A stretch of DNA of 64,000 nt from Massilia phosphatilytica (GTDB lineage Bacteria; Pseudomonadota; Gammaproteobacteria; Burkholderiales; Burkholderiaceae_D). The DNA lies in NCBI RefSeq assembly GCF_002968015.1, contig NZ_PUIP01000002.1, positions 310,001 through 374,000 on the forward strand, in the 5' to 3' direction. Every line of letters begins with the position of its first letter. Position 1 is the first letter of the stretch. Made by a program: the position numbers and the translations under genes. Under the pieces are notes generated by a model. It worked only from the letters and a program-made list of their open reading frames with translations, did no database searches and had not been told where the DNA came from. This document shows positions 35,360 to 44,391 of the stretch, piece by piece.

Positions 35360-36040
35360 TCAGGCGGCCGGCTCCTCGTCCTGCTCGAGTTCCTCGTCCT
35401 GCTGGGCGATCTGGCGCAGCGCCTGCTCGAACACCTCGGACGGCTGGCCGCCGGAGATCAGGTGGCGCTGGTTGATCACGATCGCCGGCACCGAGCGGAT
35501 GCCGGCGCGCTGCCAGTAGTACTCGAGCTGGCGCACCTCGTCCGCGTACGCGTTCGATACCAGCACCTGGCGCGCGGCCTCCACGTCGAGGCCGACCTCG
35601 CCCGCCGCGCGCAGCAGCACGTCGTGCGCGCCCGGGTTCTCGCCCTGCGTGAAATACACCTCGAACAGCTTTTCCTTCAACGCCTGCTGGCGGCCCTGGC
35701 CTTCCGCCCAGTGCAGCAGACGGTGCGCATCGAACGTGTTGTAGATGCGGCCGCGTTTGCTCATGTCGAACGTGAAGCCGACGGCCTCGCCGCGCTGGCG
35801 GATCATCTCGCGGGACTGTTCCTGCTGGGCGGGCGTGGAGCCGTATTTCTCGGTGATGTGTTCGAAGATGTCCTGGCCCTCGGGCCCCATTCCGGGGTTC
35901 AGCTCGAAGGGCTGGAAGTGCATGTCGACCGTAATGTCACCGCCCACCCGCTCCAGTGCCTGCTCGAGCGATTTCAGACCGATCGCGCACCATGGGCACG
36001 ACACATCCGACACGAAGTCGATTCTCATCTGCTTGCTCAC
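35360..36040 (-). CDS. DsbA-family oxidoreductase (FrnE-like)
   Basis: The 226-residue cytoplasmic protein has a thioredoxin-fold active site CPWC (DFVSDVSCPWCAIGLKSLEQ) and a long helical insertion, then the cis-Pro region GIRSVPAIVINQRHLISGGQ. This is the FrnE/2-hydroxychromene-isomerase-like branch, usually cytosolic (no signal peptide here) and implicated in thiol/oxidative-stress chemistry. It ends in a Glu/Asp-rich tail. It is convergent with the EEP gene, 4 bp apart. Confidence 0.92.
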   Translation of the reverse strand: MSKQMRIDFVSDVSCPWCAIGLKSLEQALERVGGDITVDMHFQPFELNPGMGPEGQDIFEHITEKYGSTPAQQEQSREMIRQRGEAVGFTFDMSKRGRIYNTFDAHRLLHWAEGQGRQQALKEKLFEVYFTQGENPGAHDVLLRAAGEVGLDVEAARQVLVSNAYADEVRQLEYYWQRAGIRSVPAIVINQRHLISGGQPSEVFEQALRQIAQQDEELEQDEEPAA

Positions 36041-36157
36041 GTTTCACCGCCTTTCATATTGTATTCACTGACGCCACATCCATTTTTGCAGCGGATGGCA
36101 TATGGTGACACATCGAACGAAAGGGAGCAGCGCGCCAAACAAATTCGGCAAATCAAA

Positions 36158-36430
36158 ATTCGGGGTCAGAGCACATTTCCCGCCAAATTCGGGGTCAGAG
36201 CGCTTTTTGGAGAAATGTCACTGCAGCAGGGCCTTGACCGGCCCCAGCCGAGACGCATTGCGAGTGTCTGCAGAGGAAGAGCCGCGGCCGGGTCGCCGCG
36301 TGAGAAAGCGTACTTGAGAGCCATTGCGTCGAAATGTGCTCTGACCCCGAATCCTGGAAAAAACGTGCTCTGACCCCGAATTGGAGATAGTGTTCGGGGC
36401 TATTGCCAAATACCGGGGTCTGACCCCGGT
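36158..36430. repeat. Cluster of GGGGTCAGAGC / GGGGTCTGACCCC palindromic repeats
   Basis: Direct copies of AATTCGGGGTCAGAGC lie at about 36158-36173 and 36187-36202. Inverted copies GCTCTGACCCCGAAT lie at about 36338-36352 and 36367-36381. A palindrome ACCGGGGTCTGACCCCGGT lies at 36412-36430. Outer and inner pairs face each other around a 130-bp unrecognised core, like a MITE or a REP/BIME unit that has lost its RAYT transposase. The 396-bp gap has no convincing gene. Confidence 0.65.
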
Positions 36431-36436
36431 TTCGGG

Positions 36437-37078
36437 TTATTTCTTTTTGACTGCCGGTTTGGCGGCCGTGGCGCCCTTGGACTTGCTGCCGATCCGCGAT
36501 TCCTTGCCGGCCATGAGGTTGCTGATGTTGCCGCTGTGGCGGTACAGCAGCAGCAGGCTCATCGCGATGACGGCGAACAGTTTTTCATCCGCGCCGAACA
36601 GCAGGCCGTAGTAGAACGGTGCGAAGATCGCGGCCACCAGCGCGGCCAGCGACGAGTAGCGGAACGCGTACGCGACGACGAGCCAGGTGACCAGGGTCGC
36701 CAGGCCGAGCCAGACGTTCAGGCCCAGCAGCACGCCCAACGCCGTCGCCACGCCCTTGCCGCCGACGAAGCGGAAGAACACGGGCCACAAATGGCCCAGG
36801 AAGACGGCGATGGCGACCAGCGCCACGCCACCGTCCTCGACGCCGAAGCGCTCGCCGAAGCGGATCGCGAGCCACACGGCCAGCCAGCCCTTGGCGCAGT
36901 CGCCGACGAGCGTCGCGATGGCCGCCTTCTTGCTGCCCGAGCGCAGGACGTTCGTGGCGCCCGGGTTCTTCGAGCCGTAGGTGCGCGGATCGGCCAGGCC
37001 GAACAGGCGGCTCGCGACGACGGCGAAGGAAATCGAGCCGATCAGGTAGGCTGCGATGGTGAACAGAATTGTGTACAT
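36437..37078 (-). CDS. plsY: Glycerol-3-phosphate acyltransferase PlsY
   Basis: The 213-residue integral membrane protein has about five hydrophobic helices and the PlsY motifs: [40 protein letters not shown] (motif 1), [20 protein letters not shown] (motif 2) and a C-terminal [20 protein letters not shown] (motif 3). It acylates glycerol 3-phosphate from acyl phosphate, the first step of phospholipid synthesis. It ends in a Lys/Ala-rich tail. Confidence 0.95.
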   Translation of the reverse strand: MYTILFTIAAYLIGSISFAVVASRLFGLADPRTYGSKNPGATNVLRSGSKKAAIATLVGDCAKGWLAVWLAIRFGERFGVEDGGVALVAIAVFLGHLWPVFFRFVGGKGVATALGVLLGLNVWLGLATLVTWLVVAYAFRYSSLAALVAAIFAPFYYGLLFGADEKLFAVIAMSLLLLYRHSGNISNLMAGKESRIGSKSKGATAAKPAVKKK

Positions 37079-37153
37079 GAGTCTCTTTTCTTAATCCCTG
37101 GCCAGGAATCTGGCGCGCGTGAAATATACACCATCGGCCGAGCCCGGCGATAG

Positions 37154-37645
37154 TCAGTCCACCAGCGCGCAGTTCACCGGCCGGGCTTTCAGCACGTCCA
37201 CCAGCACGGCCGGCGCGATGCCAACCAGGAAACCGCGCCTTCCGCCATTGATATAGATTTTGTCCAGCTGCAGGATGCTTTGCTCGACATACACCGGCAT
37301 CGCCTTGCGCACGCCGAACGGCGACGTGCCGCCGACCATGTAGCCGGAATGACGCTGGGCGACGTCCGGCTTGCACGGTTCGACGGATTTGCACGGGATG
37401 GCGCGGGCCAGGTTCTTCGTCGAGACCTTGCAGTCGCCATGCATCAGCACGATCAGCGGCTTGGCCGCCTCGTCCTGCATCACGAGCGTCTTGACGACAG
37501 CGTGTTCCTCCACGCCCAGCTCGCGCGCCGACACGGCCGTACCGCCATGTTCCTCGTATTCATAGGGGTGCTCGGTGAACGCGACCCCATGCTTGCGCAG
37601 GAACTGCGTTGCCGGGGTTTCGGAGATATGCTCTTTCTTGGCCAT
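37154..37645 (-). CDS. ybaK: YbaK/EbsC-type aminoacyl-tRNA deacylase
   Basis: The 163-residue protein matches the Cys-tRNA(Pro)/Cys-tRNA(Cys) deacylase family: TPATQFLRKHGVAFTEHPYE, VEEHAVVKTLVMQDEAAKPL (with the conserved Lys), LIVLMHGDCKVSTKNLAR, HSGYMVGGTSPFGVRKAMPV and IYINGGRRGFLVGIAPAVLV. It hydrolyses mischarged tRNA to keep translation accurate. It is a single gene, divergent from the EEP gene at 37684. Confidence 0.93.
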   Translation of the reverse strand: MAKKEHISETPATQFLRKHGVAFTEHPYEYEEHGGTAVSARELGVEEHAVVKTLVMQDEAAKPLIVLMHGDCKVSTKNLARAIPCKSVEPCKPDVAQRHSGYMVGGTSPFGVRKAMPVYVEQSILQLDKIYINGGRRGFLVGIAPAVLVDVLKARPVNCALVD

Positions 37646-37683
37646 GCGTGTTACGCTAAATGCAAACGGAGGAGTTGCTTATT

Positions 37684-38655
37684 ATGCAGCAAGAGATTCG
37701 CTTTGCCACCTTCAACGTGTGTAACCTCGCCCCGCCGGGCGCCAGGCTGTACGACAACCTGGAACCGAGCACACCCGAGGAATACGAAGCGAAGATCGCC
37801 TGGACCGCGCACCAGATCGACATGCTCGGGGCCGACGTGATCGGCTTCCAGGAAGTGTTCTCCCAGGCCGCGCTGGCCGAAGCGCTGTCGCGCACGCGGC
37901 GCTTCCGCGACGCCGTCCACGTCGGCTTCGACCCCGATCCGGACGCCGAGAAGCTCACGCCCAGCGTCGCCCTGGCCTCGCGCCTGCCGCTGGCCGACGC
38001 GCCCCGCCAGCTGCCCTATTTCCCGCCCGGGATCGCGATGCCGCCCGGCAACCGCGATCCGGAACGTTTTACCCGTGCGCCACTGCACGCGGCGATCCAG
38101 CTCACGCCGGATCTCGTCGCCGACGTCGTGGTCGTGCACCTGAAATCGCGCCGTCCCGACTACCGCGCGGGCGACACGGGCGACGACCCGCAACTGTACG
38201 CGCTGGCGTCGCTGCGCTCGCTGATCCGGCGCGGCACGGAAGCGGCCGCGCTGCGCGTGCTGCTGACCGACATCGGCCGCGAACACCACCGCCCGCGCGT
38301 CGTGCTGGGCGACTTCAACGACGTGGCCGACGCGGTCACGACAGGCATCGTGCTGGGCCTCGGCGCACCCAGCGGCGACCGTCTCTATGATGCCTGCCAG
38401 TTGCAGGGCCGCCAGGACCACCTGCGGCACGTCGGTTTTTCCAACGTGCACGATGGCTATCACTCGACCATCGACCACATCCTCGTGTCGGCGGAATTCA
38501 ATGCGGCGCTGCCCGGGGCGCTGGGCGAGGTCATCGACGTCGTGTACCTGAACGACCACCTCGATCTCGGGTTGCCGGAGGCGTCCGACCACGGTCAGGT
38601 GCTGGCGCGGCTGCGCCTGTTCGAGCGGGCCGGGACGCCGACCGGCGACGGCTGA
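37684..38655 (+). CDS. EEP-family hydrolase (second copy type)
   Basis: The start ATG 37684 (MQQEIRFATFNVCNLAPPGA) has GGAGGAG 9 bases upstream, better than the frame's first ATG at 37660, and gives 323 residues. EEP motifs: FATFNVCNL, DVIGFQEVFSQ (Glu), DVVVVHLKSRRPDY, PRVVLGDFNDVADAV, STIDHILVSAEF and ASDHGQVLARL. There is no signal peptide. The function is not predictable beyond a metal-dependent phosphodiesterase or nuclease. It is only distantly similar to the EEP protein at 34510. Confidence 0.88.
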   Translation: MQQEIRFATFNVCNLAPPGARLYDNLEPSTPEEYEAKIAWTAHQIDMLGADVIGFQEVFSQAALAEALSRTRRFRDAVHVGFDPDPDAEKLTPSVALASRLPLADAPRQLPYFPPGIAMPPGNRDPERFTRAPLHAAIQLTPDLVADVVVVHLKSRRPDYRAGDTGDDPQLYALASLRSLIRRGTEAAALRVLLTDIGREHHRPRVVLGDFNDVADAVTTGIVLGLGAPSGDRLYDACQLQGRQDHLRHVGFSNVHDGYHSTIDHILVSAEFNAALPGALGEVIDVVYLNDHLDLGLPEASDHGQVLARLRLFERAGTPTGDG

Positions 38656-38853
38656 TCCATCCGGCGGGCCTACATCCGCCCCGGATTTTTCGCAGTTCAG
38701 CGTCCCTTTTGCACCGCTCGTCGCATTCCGATAGCGGTTCGTCATGGACAAACCTACCATGCCGTCATGCGCTGGGAGCTCCATCCTGGCTGGCAGGACG
38801 GAGCACGTGCGCTCCCCTTTCCGCTCGCGCTCACCACCACATACAGAATAACC

Positions 38854-40038
38854 ATGAAGATCGAGTCCCTGCCGTTGTCCGCCGACCAGCCCGCCAAGAA
38901 GACAGCGCCGCGCCGCGCCAAAGTCATCGCGCTGTCGCTGCTCGCCGTCGCGCTGGCGGGCGCCGGTGCCTATGCGCTGACCCACCGCACCGCGGCGCCG
39001 GCACAGGCTGTCGCGCCGGCACCGGCGGCGGCTCCCGTGCACGAACTGTCGGTGCGCGACATCGCCCGCATCGAAGCGCGTCCGCTGGCCGTCACCTTGC
39101 CCGTCACGGGCTCCCTGGCGCCGCTGGCGCAGGCGACCGTCAAGTCGAAGGTGTCGGGCATCGTGCTGTCGACCGCAGTGCAGGAAGGCATGGACGTCAA
39201 GGCCGGCCAGGTGATCGCGCAGCTCGACCCCGCCGAGGCGCGCGCCCGCGTCGCGCAGCAGCAGGCCATGCTGGCCGACGCCCAGGCGCGCCTCGCGCTG
39301 GCGAAGAAAAACATGACCAACAGCGCGTCGCTGCTCAAGCAGAATTTCATCGCGCAGAACGCGTACGACACGTCCGCGAATGCCGTCGACCTCGCGCAGG
39401 CCGCCGTCGACTCGGCGCGCGCGCAGCTCGACCTCGCGCGCATCGCGCTGGCCGATACGACGATCCACGCGCCCCTGTCCGGCGTCGTCAGCAAGCGCCA
39501 CGCGCAGGCGGGCGAGAAGCTGGCGCCGGACAGCCCCGTGTTCTCGATCGTCGACCTGAAGCACCTGACGCTCGACGCGCAGGTGCCGGCCTCCGACATC
39601 CCCCGCATCCAGGTGGGCCAGGACGTGCAGTTCAAGGTCGACGGCTTCGACGGCCGTACATTCACCGGCAAGGTTGCACGCATCAACCCGGCCACCGAGG
39701 CGGGCTCGCGCGCCATGATCGTCTACGTGGACGTGGCGAATCCGGACGACCTGCTGCGCGCCGGCATGTTCGCCAAGGGCACCGTCGTCACGGAGAAGTC
39801 GGCCGCGCATCCGCTGCTGCCGCTCGGCGCCGTCCGCAAGGACAACGGCCGCGACGTCGTCTACCGCATCGATAACGGCAAGGTCGTCGCGCAGCCAGTG
39901 ACGCTGGGCCTGCGCAACCAGGACGAGGGCGTCGTCGAAGCGCTGGAAGGCGTCGACGCCGGCATGACGGTGCTGGCGGTGCCGCTGGACGGCATCAAGC
40001 CGGGCAGCAAAGTGAAACTGCCGGACGCGAAAGGCTGA
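38854..40038 (+). CDS. RND efflux periplasmic adaptor subunit
   Basis: From ATG 38854 (MKIESLPLSADQPAKKTAPR) the protein has 394 residues with an N-terminal membrane anchor at about 24-45 and no lipobox. The membrane-fusion layout is clear: lipoyl half-motifs (SKVSGIVLSTAVQEGMDVKA and LADTTIHAPLSGVVSKRHAQ) around a helical hairpin, then beta-barrel (VPASDIPRIQVGQDVQFKVD) and membrane-proximal domains. It joins the RND pump gene, 3 bp downstream, to an outer-membrane channel. No outer-membrane factor gene is present, so TolC-like protein from elsewhere would be used. Confidence 0.93.
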   Translation: MKIESLPLSADQPAKKTAPRRAKVIALSLLAVALAGAGAYALTHRTAAPAQAVAPAPAAAPVHELSVRDIARIEARPLAVTLPVTGSLAPLAQATVKSKVSGIVLSTAVQEGMDVKAGQVIAQLDPAEARARVAQQQAMLADAQARLALAKKNMTNSASLLKQNFIAQNAYDTSANAVDLAQAAVDSARAQLDLARIALADTTIHAPLSGVVSKRHAQAGEKLAPDSPVFSIVDLKHLTLDAQVPASDIPRIQVGQDVQFKVDGFDGRTFTGKVARINPATEAGSRAMIVYVDVANPDDLLRAGMFAKGTVVTEKSAAHPLLPLGAVRKDNGRDVVYRIDNGKVVAQPVTLGLRNQDEGVVEALEGVDAGMTVLAVPLDGIKPGSKVKLPDAKG

Positions 40039-40041
40039 GCC

Positions 40042-43000
40042 ATGTGGATCACCCGTACCAGTATCAAATACCCCGTCTTCGCCACGATGGTGATGGTGGG
40101 CCTGATGGTGCTCGGCCTGGCCTCGTACCGCGGCCTCGGTGTCGAGAGCATGCCGAACGTCGAGATCCCGGCCGTCTTCATCGAGACGCAATACCCGGGC
40201 GCCTCGCCCGAGCAGGTCGAGAACGACGTCACCCGCCCGCTCGAGGAAGCGGCGAACACCGTCGGCGGCATCAAGACGATCCGCGCCACGTCGTGGGAAG
40301 GCCGTTCCGGCGTCGGCATCGAATTCCAGCTGACGGTCGACATGGACCGCGCCGTGCAGGACCTGCGCGACCGTATCAGCACCGTGCGCGGCAGCTTCCC
40401 GCGCGAGGTGAAGGAGCCGGTCGTGTTCCGCGAGGAAGGCGAGAACACGCAACCGGTGATCCTGCTGGCGCTGACGTCGAAGGAGCGCAGCCTGCGTGAC
40501 TTGACGATGCTGACCGACCAGGTGATCGTCAAGCGCCTGCAGGCGGTGGCCGGCGTGGGCCAGATCCGCGTCAACGGCAAGCAGGACCGCCAGGTGCTGA
40601 TCGACATCCGCCCCGACCAGCTGCGCAGCCAGAACGTCGGCATCGACGAGGTGATGAACGCGATCACCACCACCAACGCCAACCTGCCGGCCGGCCGCAT
40701 CAGCCGCGGCGCGCGCGAGAACCTCGTGCGCATCGAAGGCAAGATGAAGGAAGCGGCCGACTTCAAGCGCATCGTCGTCGCCAACCGCACGGGCGGCCCG
40801 GTCTACCTGAGCCAGGTGGCCGACATCTCCGACGGCGCCGCCGAGGAACAATCGATCTCGCGCGTGAACGGCGAGCGCGCCATCACGCTGGAGATCGCGA
40901 AGATCCAGGACGCCAACACGGTGCAGGTGGGCACCGGCGTCAAGGCCGCCATCGACGCGATGAAAGGGACGCTGCCGAAGGACGTCCAGTTCCGCGTCCT
41001 GGACGACAAGGCGAAGAACGTGCAGGGCCAGCTCGACAACGTCAAGGACACCATCATGGAAGGCGCGATGCTGACCATGGTGATCGTGTTCTTCTTCCTG
41101 CACTCGTGGCGCAGCACCATCATCACGGGCCTGACCCTGCCGATCTCCGTGCTGGCCAGCTTCATCGCCATGAAATACTTCGGCTTCACGCTGAACTTCC
41201 TGACCCTGATGGCGCTGTCGCTGTGCATCGGCCTCCTGATCGACGACGCCATCGTCGTGCGCGAAAACATCGTGCGCCACCTCGGCATGGGCAAGAATCA
41301 CGTGCGCGCCGCGGAAGACGGCACCAACGAGATCGGCGTCGCCGTGATGGCGACGACGTTCGCCATCGTCGCCGTGTTCGTGCCGATCGCGTTCATGAAG
41401 GGCATCATCGGCCGCTTCTTCCTGCAGTTCGGGATCACCGTCGCCGTGGCCGTGCTGGTGTCGCTGTTCGTCAGCTTCACGCTCGACCCGATGCTGTCGT
41501 CCGTGTGGCCAGATCCGGTCAAGAACCGCTTCAAGTACGTGCCGGGGCTGGGCCGCCTGATGGCGCGCATCGAGCACGGCATCGAGTGGCTGCACGGGGG
41601 GTACGCGAAGGTGCTGGCACTGGCGCTGGCCTGGCGCAAATCGACCCTGCTGCTGGCCGTCGTGCTGTTCGCGGGCAGCCTGATGCTGGTGCCGATGATC
41701 GGCGGCGAATTCGTGCCGCAGGTCGACGACGGCCACATCCAGCTGCGCCTGAAGACGCCGATCGGCTCCAGCCTGGAATATTCGGATGCGAAGATGCGCC
41801 AGGCCGAGGCGGCGCTGGCCGAGTTCAAGGAAATCGAAAGCGTCTCGACCATCATCGGTTCGTGGGAAGGCCGCAACTACTCTGAAGTGCACCTGAAGCT
41901 GACGGACGTGCACAAGACGCACCGCCGCTCGCAGCAGGAGATGGAAAAAGTCATCCGCGACCGCCTGGAAAAGATCGCCGGCATCTCGCTGACGGTGGGC
42001 CAGCGCCCCATCTACATCGCCATCCTCGGCAATGACGAGGCGAAGCTGGACGCGGTCGCCCACACCTTGATGGACAAGATGCGCAAGATCCGCGGCGTGG
42101 CCGACATCGAGTACAGCCAGGAAGGCGCGAATCCGGCAACCATCGTCAAGATCAACCACGAACTGGCGTCCGACCTGGGCCTGACCGTGCAGCAGATCGG
42201 CACGGCGCTGCGTCCGTTCGTCGCCGGCGACCAGACCAACCGCTGGCTGGCGCCGGACGGCCAGAACTACGAAGTCAACGTGCAGCTGCCGAAGTCGGGC
42301 CGCGAAAAGGTGGCCGACCTGGCCGACCTGTCGGTGGCATCGAGCAAGCGCGACGCGATGGGCAACCCGGTCATGGTCCCGTTACGCCAGGTCGTGCAAT
42401 TCGTCCCGTCCACGAGCCCGCAGATGCTCAAGCGCCAGGCGCTGCAGCGCCGCGTGGCCGTCTTCGCGGGCCTCGAAGGCCGTCCGCTGGGCGACGTGAT
42501 GGGCGAAGTGAACAAGGCGATGAAAGCCATGCAGCTGCCGGACGGCGTGCGCTTCGACATCGGCGGCGACGCCCAGCAGATGGAAGAGACGATGGCCGGC
42601 TTCGGCGTCGCCCTGGGCATCGCCGTGGTCTTCATCTACCTCGTGCTGGCGTCGCAGTTCGGCAGCTTCCTGCAGCCGATCGCGATCATGGTGTCGCTGC
42701 CGCTGTCGCTGATCGGCGTGCTGGTCGCGCTGCTCGTGACGAAGACGACGCTGAACATCTTTTCCATCATCGGCGTCGTGATGCTGATGGGTCTCGTGAC
42801 GAAGAACGCGATCCTGCTGGTGGACTTCGCCAACCACGGCCAGCGCGAAGGGCGCTCACAGTTCGACGCGCTGATGGAAGCGGGCCAGGTGCGCCTGCGT
42901 CCGATCCTGATGACGACGCTGGCGATGATCTTCGGCATGCTGCCGATGGCGATCGGCATGGGCGAAGGCGGAGAAACGCAGGCGCCGATGGGACGTGCCG

Positions 43001-43143
43001 TGATCGGCGGCGTGATCACGTCGACCCTGCTCACCTTGGTGGTCGTGCCGGTGGCTTATACCTATCTCGACAGCCTGGGCAAGCGGGTAGCGGCGTGGTT
43101 CAGGAAGGGACATGAGGAAGAAGAGGCAGCCGTGACGCCGTAG
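40042..43143 (+). CDS. RND efflux transporter permease
   Basis: The 1033-residue protein is a full-length RND pump: TM1 (YPVFATMVMVGLMVLGLASY), porter domains (PNVEIPAVFIETQYPGASPE, VENDVTRPLEEAANTVGGIK), the TM4 proton-relay region with adjacent Asp residues (LCIGLLIDDAIVVRENIVRH) and the second half ending GMLPMAIGMGEGGETQAPMG. It is of the hydrophobe/amphiphile-efflux type (AcrB/MdtB-like in length), so it likely exports drugs or other amphiphiles by proton antiport. The substrate is unknown. It forms an operon with the adaptor. Confidence 0.95.
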   Translation: MWITRTSIKYPVFATMVMVGLMVLGLASYRGLGVESMPNVEIPAVFIETQYPGASPEQVENDVTRPLEEAANTVGGIKTIRATSWEGRSGVGIEFQLTVDMDRAVQDLRDRISTVRGSFPREVKEPVVFREEGENTQPVILLALTSKERSLRDLTMLTDQVIVKRLQAVAGVGQIRVNGKQDRQVLIDIRPDQLRSQNVGIDEVMNAITTTNANLPAGRISRGARENLVRIEGKMKEAADFKRIVVANRTGGPVYLSQVADISDGAAEEQSISRVNGERAITLEIAKIQDANTVQVGTGVKAAIDAMKGTLPKDVQFRVLDDKAKNVQGQLDNVKDTIMEGAMLTMVIVFFFLHSWRSTIITGLTLPISVLASFIAMKYFGFTLNFLTLMALSLCIGLLIDDAIVVRENIVRHLGMGKNHVRAAEDGTNEIGVAVMATTFAIVAVFVPIAFMKGIIGRFFLQFGITVAVAVLVSLFVSFTLDPMLSSVWPDPVKNRFKYVPGLGRLMARIEHGIEWLHGGYAKVLALALAWRKSTLLLAVVLFAGSLMLVPMIGGEFVPQVDDGHIQLRLKTPIGSSLEYSDAKMRQAEAALAEFKEIESVSTIIGSWEGRNYSEVHLKLTDVHKTHRRSQQEMEKVIRDRLEKIAGISLTVGQRPIYIAILGNDEAKLDAVAHTLMDKMRKIRGVADIEYSQEGANPATIVKINHELASDLGLTVQQIGTALRPFVAGDQTNRWLAPDGQNYEVNVQLPKSGREKVADLADLSVASSKRDAMGNPVMVPLRQVVQFVPSTSPQMLKRQALQRRVAVFAGLEGRPLGDVMGEVNKAMKAMQLPDGVRFDIGGDAQQMEETMAGFGVALGIAVVFIYLVLASQFGSFLQPIAIMVSLPLSLIGVLVALLVTKTTLNIFSIIGVVMLMGLVTKNAILLVDFANHGQREGRSQFDALMEAGQVRLRPILMTTLAMIFGMLPMAIGMGEGGETQAPMGRAVIGGVITSTLLTLVVVPVAYTYLDSLGKRVAAWFRKGHEEEEAAVTP

Positions 43144-43221
43144 GGTGGGCACACCGTGCCCACGCGTGACGCCTGCGGTTAGTTGGCGTTACGCGTGGGC
43201 GGAGGGCCGCCCACCCAACGA
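43144..43221. repeat. Large inverted repeat after RND gene
   Basis: GTGGGCAC/GTGCCCAC at 43146-43162 forms a small hairpin. GCCCACGCGTGACGCC at 43158-43173 pairs with GGCGTTACGCGTGGGC at 43185-43200 around a short loop, followed by another GGGC/GCCC pair. It may end RND transcription. The 'GGGTGGGCAC...GCCCACGCGT' unit looks like a dispersed intergenic repeat rather than a simple terminator. Confidence 0.5.
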
Positions 43222-43229
43222 TGTCGGCA

Positions 43230-43412
43230 TCACGCGGGGTCGTGCTCCTGCCGTGCCTCTTCCCCGGAATCCTCATCCAGCACCGGCGACTCCTCCCCGC
43301 CTTCGCCCTTGTGCTGCTTGGCTTCCTGCTTCTTGCGCGCCTTTTCGTCCGCCTTGCGCTTCTTCTCCAACTCCCGCTGGCGTTTTTCATACTGGAAATT
43401 CGTCTTGGCCAT
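43230..43412 (-). CDS. Small charged conserved protein, 60 aa
   Basis: MAKTNFQYEKRQRELEKKRK followed by ADEKARKKQEAKQHKGEGGE is a strongly Lys/Glu-rich helix (about residues 8-35), then an acidic tail (SPVLDEDSGEEARQEHDPA). I recall this MAKTNFQYEKRQRELEKK N-terminus as widespread in Burkholderiales small proteins of unknown function. It has no membrane segment or signal. The start is preceded by AGCAAGAGGTAAGC, containing a usable AGAGG ribosome-binding site. Confidence 0.75.
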   Translation of the reverse strand: MAKTNFQYEKRQRELEKKRKADEKARKKQEAKQHKGEGGEESPVLDEDSGEEARQEHDPA

Positions 43413-43485
43413 GCTTACCTCTTGCTATCGTTGGAAAGGTCGTACCGGTCCATTATGGACCAGTCATCCCACGTCGTCTTGAGAA

Positions 43486-44391
43486 TTAACCACGTGGGTG
43501 GTGCCGGGCGTGCAGGTGCTTCAGGCGCTCGCGCGCGACGTGGGTGTAGATTTGCGTCGTGGAGATGTCGGAATGGCCTAGCAGCAATTGCACGACGCGG
43601 AGGTCAGCGCCGTGGTTCAGCAGGTGCGTAGCGAACGCGTGACGCAAGGTGTGGGGCGACAGCGGCGCCGTGATGCCCGCCTTCGCCGCATGCTTCTTGA
43701 TGACGACCCAGAACATCTGGCGCGTCATCGGGCCGCCGCGGCCCGTCACGAACAGCGCGTCGTCGACCTGGCCGTCGAGGATGATGCCGCGCGCCTCTTT
43801 CATGTAGCGCTCCAGCCAGTATCTCGCCTGCTCGCCGAACGGCACGAGGCGGGTCTTGCTGCCTTTGCCGGTAATGCGCAGCACGCCATCGTTCAGGCTC
43901 AGTTCGACCAGTTTCAGCGCGACGAGTTCCGATACGCGCAGGCCGCTGGCATACATCAGTTCCAGCATCGTGCGCTCGCGCAGGCCGAGCGGGGTCCCCA
44001 CGTCCGGCGCGGCCAGCAGCGCGTCGACCTGGGCTTCGGTGAGCGTATGGACGAAGCGTTGCGGCTGCTTCGCGGACGCCATCTTCAGGCACGGGTCGGC
44101 GGCGATGCGGCGGTCGCGCAGCGCGAGCTGATAAAAACGCTTCAGCACGGACAGCCGGCGGTTGGCCGAGCTGGGCTTCGTGTCTTCATGCCGTTCGGCG
44201 AAATACGCGGCGATGTCCTGCGGTTCGACGGCGTACAGGTCGCCCCGCTCCGGCCGCTTGAGGTCGAGCCAGCGCGCGAACAGGCGCAGGTCGCGCCGGT
44301 AGGCGTCGAGGGAATTCTTCGCCAGTCCGTGCTCGAGCCAGAGCGTGTCGCAGAACGCGTCGATCAGGGGAAGATTGACTGCTGCTGCCAT
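43486..44391 (-). CDS. xerD: Site-specific tyrosine recombinase XerD
   Basis: From ATG 44391 (MAAAVNLPLIDAFCDTLWLE) the protein has 301 residues. The N-terminal SAM-like DNA-binding domain (KNSLDAYRRDLRLFARWLDL) precedes the catalytic domain with Arg in YASGLRVSELVAL, Lys in GKGSKTRLVPFG, the His-x-x-Arg box LSPHTLRHAFATHLLNHGAD, His in LLGHSDISTTQIYTH and the Tyr nucleophile in IYTHV. With XerC it resolves chromosome dimers at dif. Its size and sequence match housekeeping XerD, so it is not an island integrase. It overlaps the ogt gene upstream by 28 bases. Confidence 0.95.
   Translation of the reverse strand: MAAAVNLPLIDAFCDTLWLEHGLAKNSLDAYRRDLRLFARWLDLKRPERGDLYAVEPQDIAAYFAERHEDTKPSSANRRLSVLKRFYQLALRDRRIAADPCLKMASAKQPQRFVHTLTEAQVDALLAAPDVGTPLGLRERTMLELMYASGLRVSELVALKLVELSLNDGVLRITGKGSKTRLVPFGEQARYWLERYMKEARGIILDGQVDDALFVTGRGGPMTRQMFWVVIKKHAAKAGITAPLSPHTLRHAFATHLLNHGADLRVVQLLLGHSDISTTQIYTHVARERLKHLHARHHPRG

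Noticed and set aside
36102..36409. Short frames within the repeat cluster
   Set aside because: They are translations of the GGGGTC repeats themselves and are not conserved-looking proteins.
37651..42159. 1502-codon minus-strand frame opposite the EEP and RND genes
   Set aside because: It spans several real plus-strand genes and has shadow-type composition. Length alone is not evidence in this GC range.
43486..44391. XerD-like recombinase as a possible island integrase
   Set aside because: It lies 26 kb from the island, has the standard 301-residue XerD form and sits in a housekeeping context with ogt.
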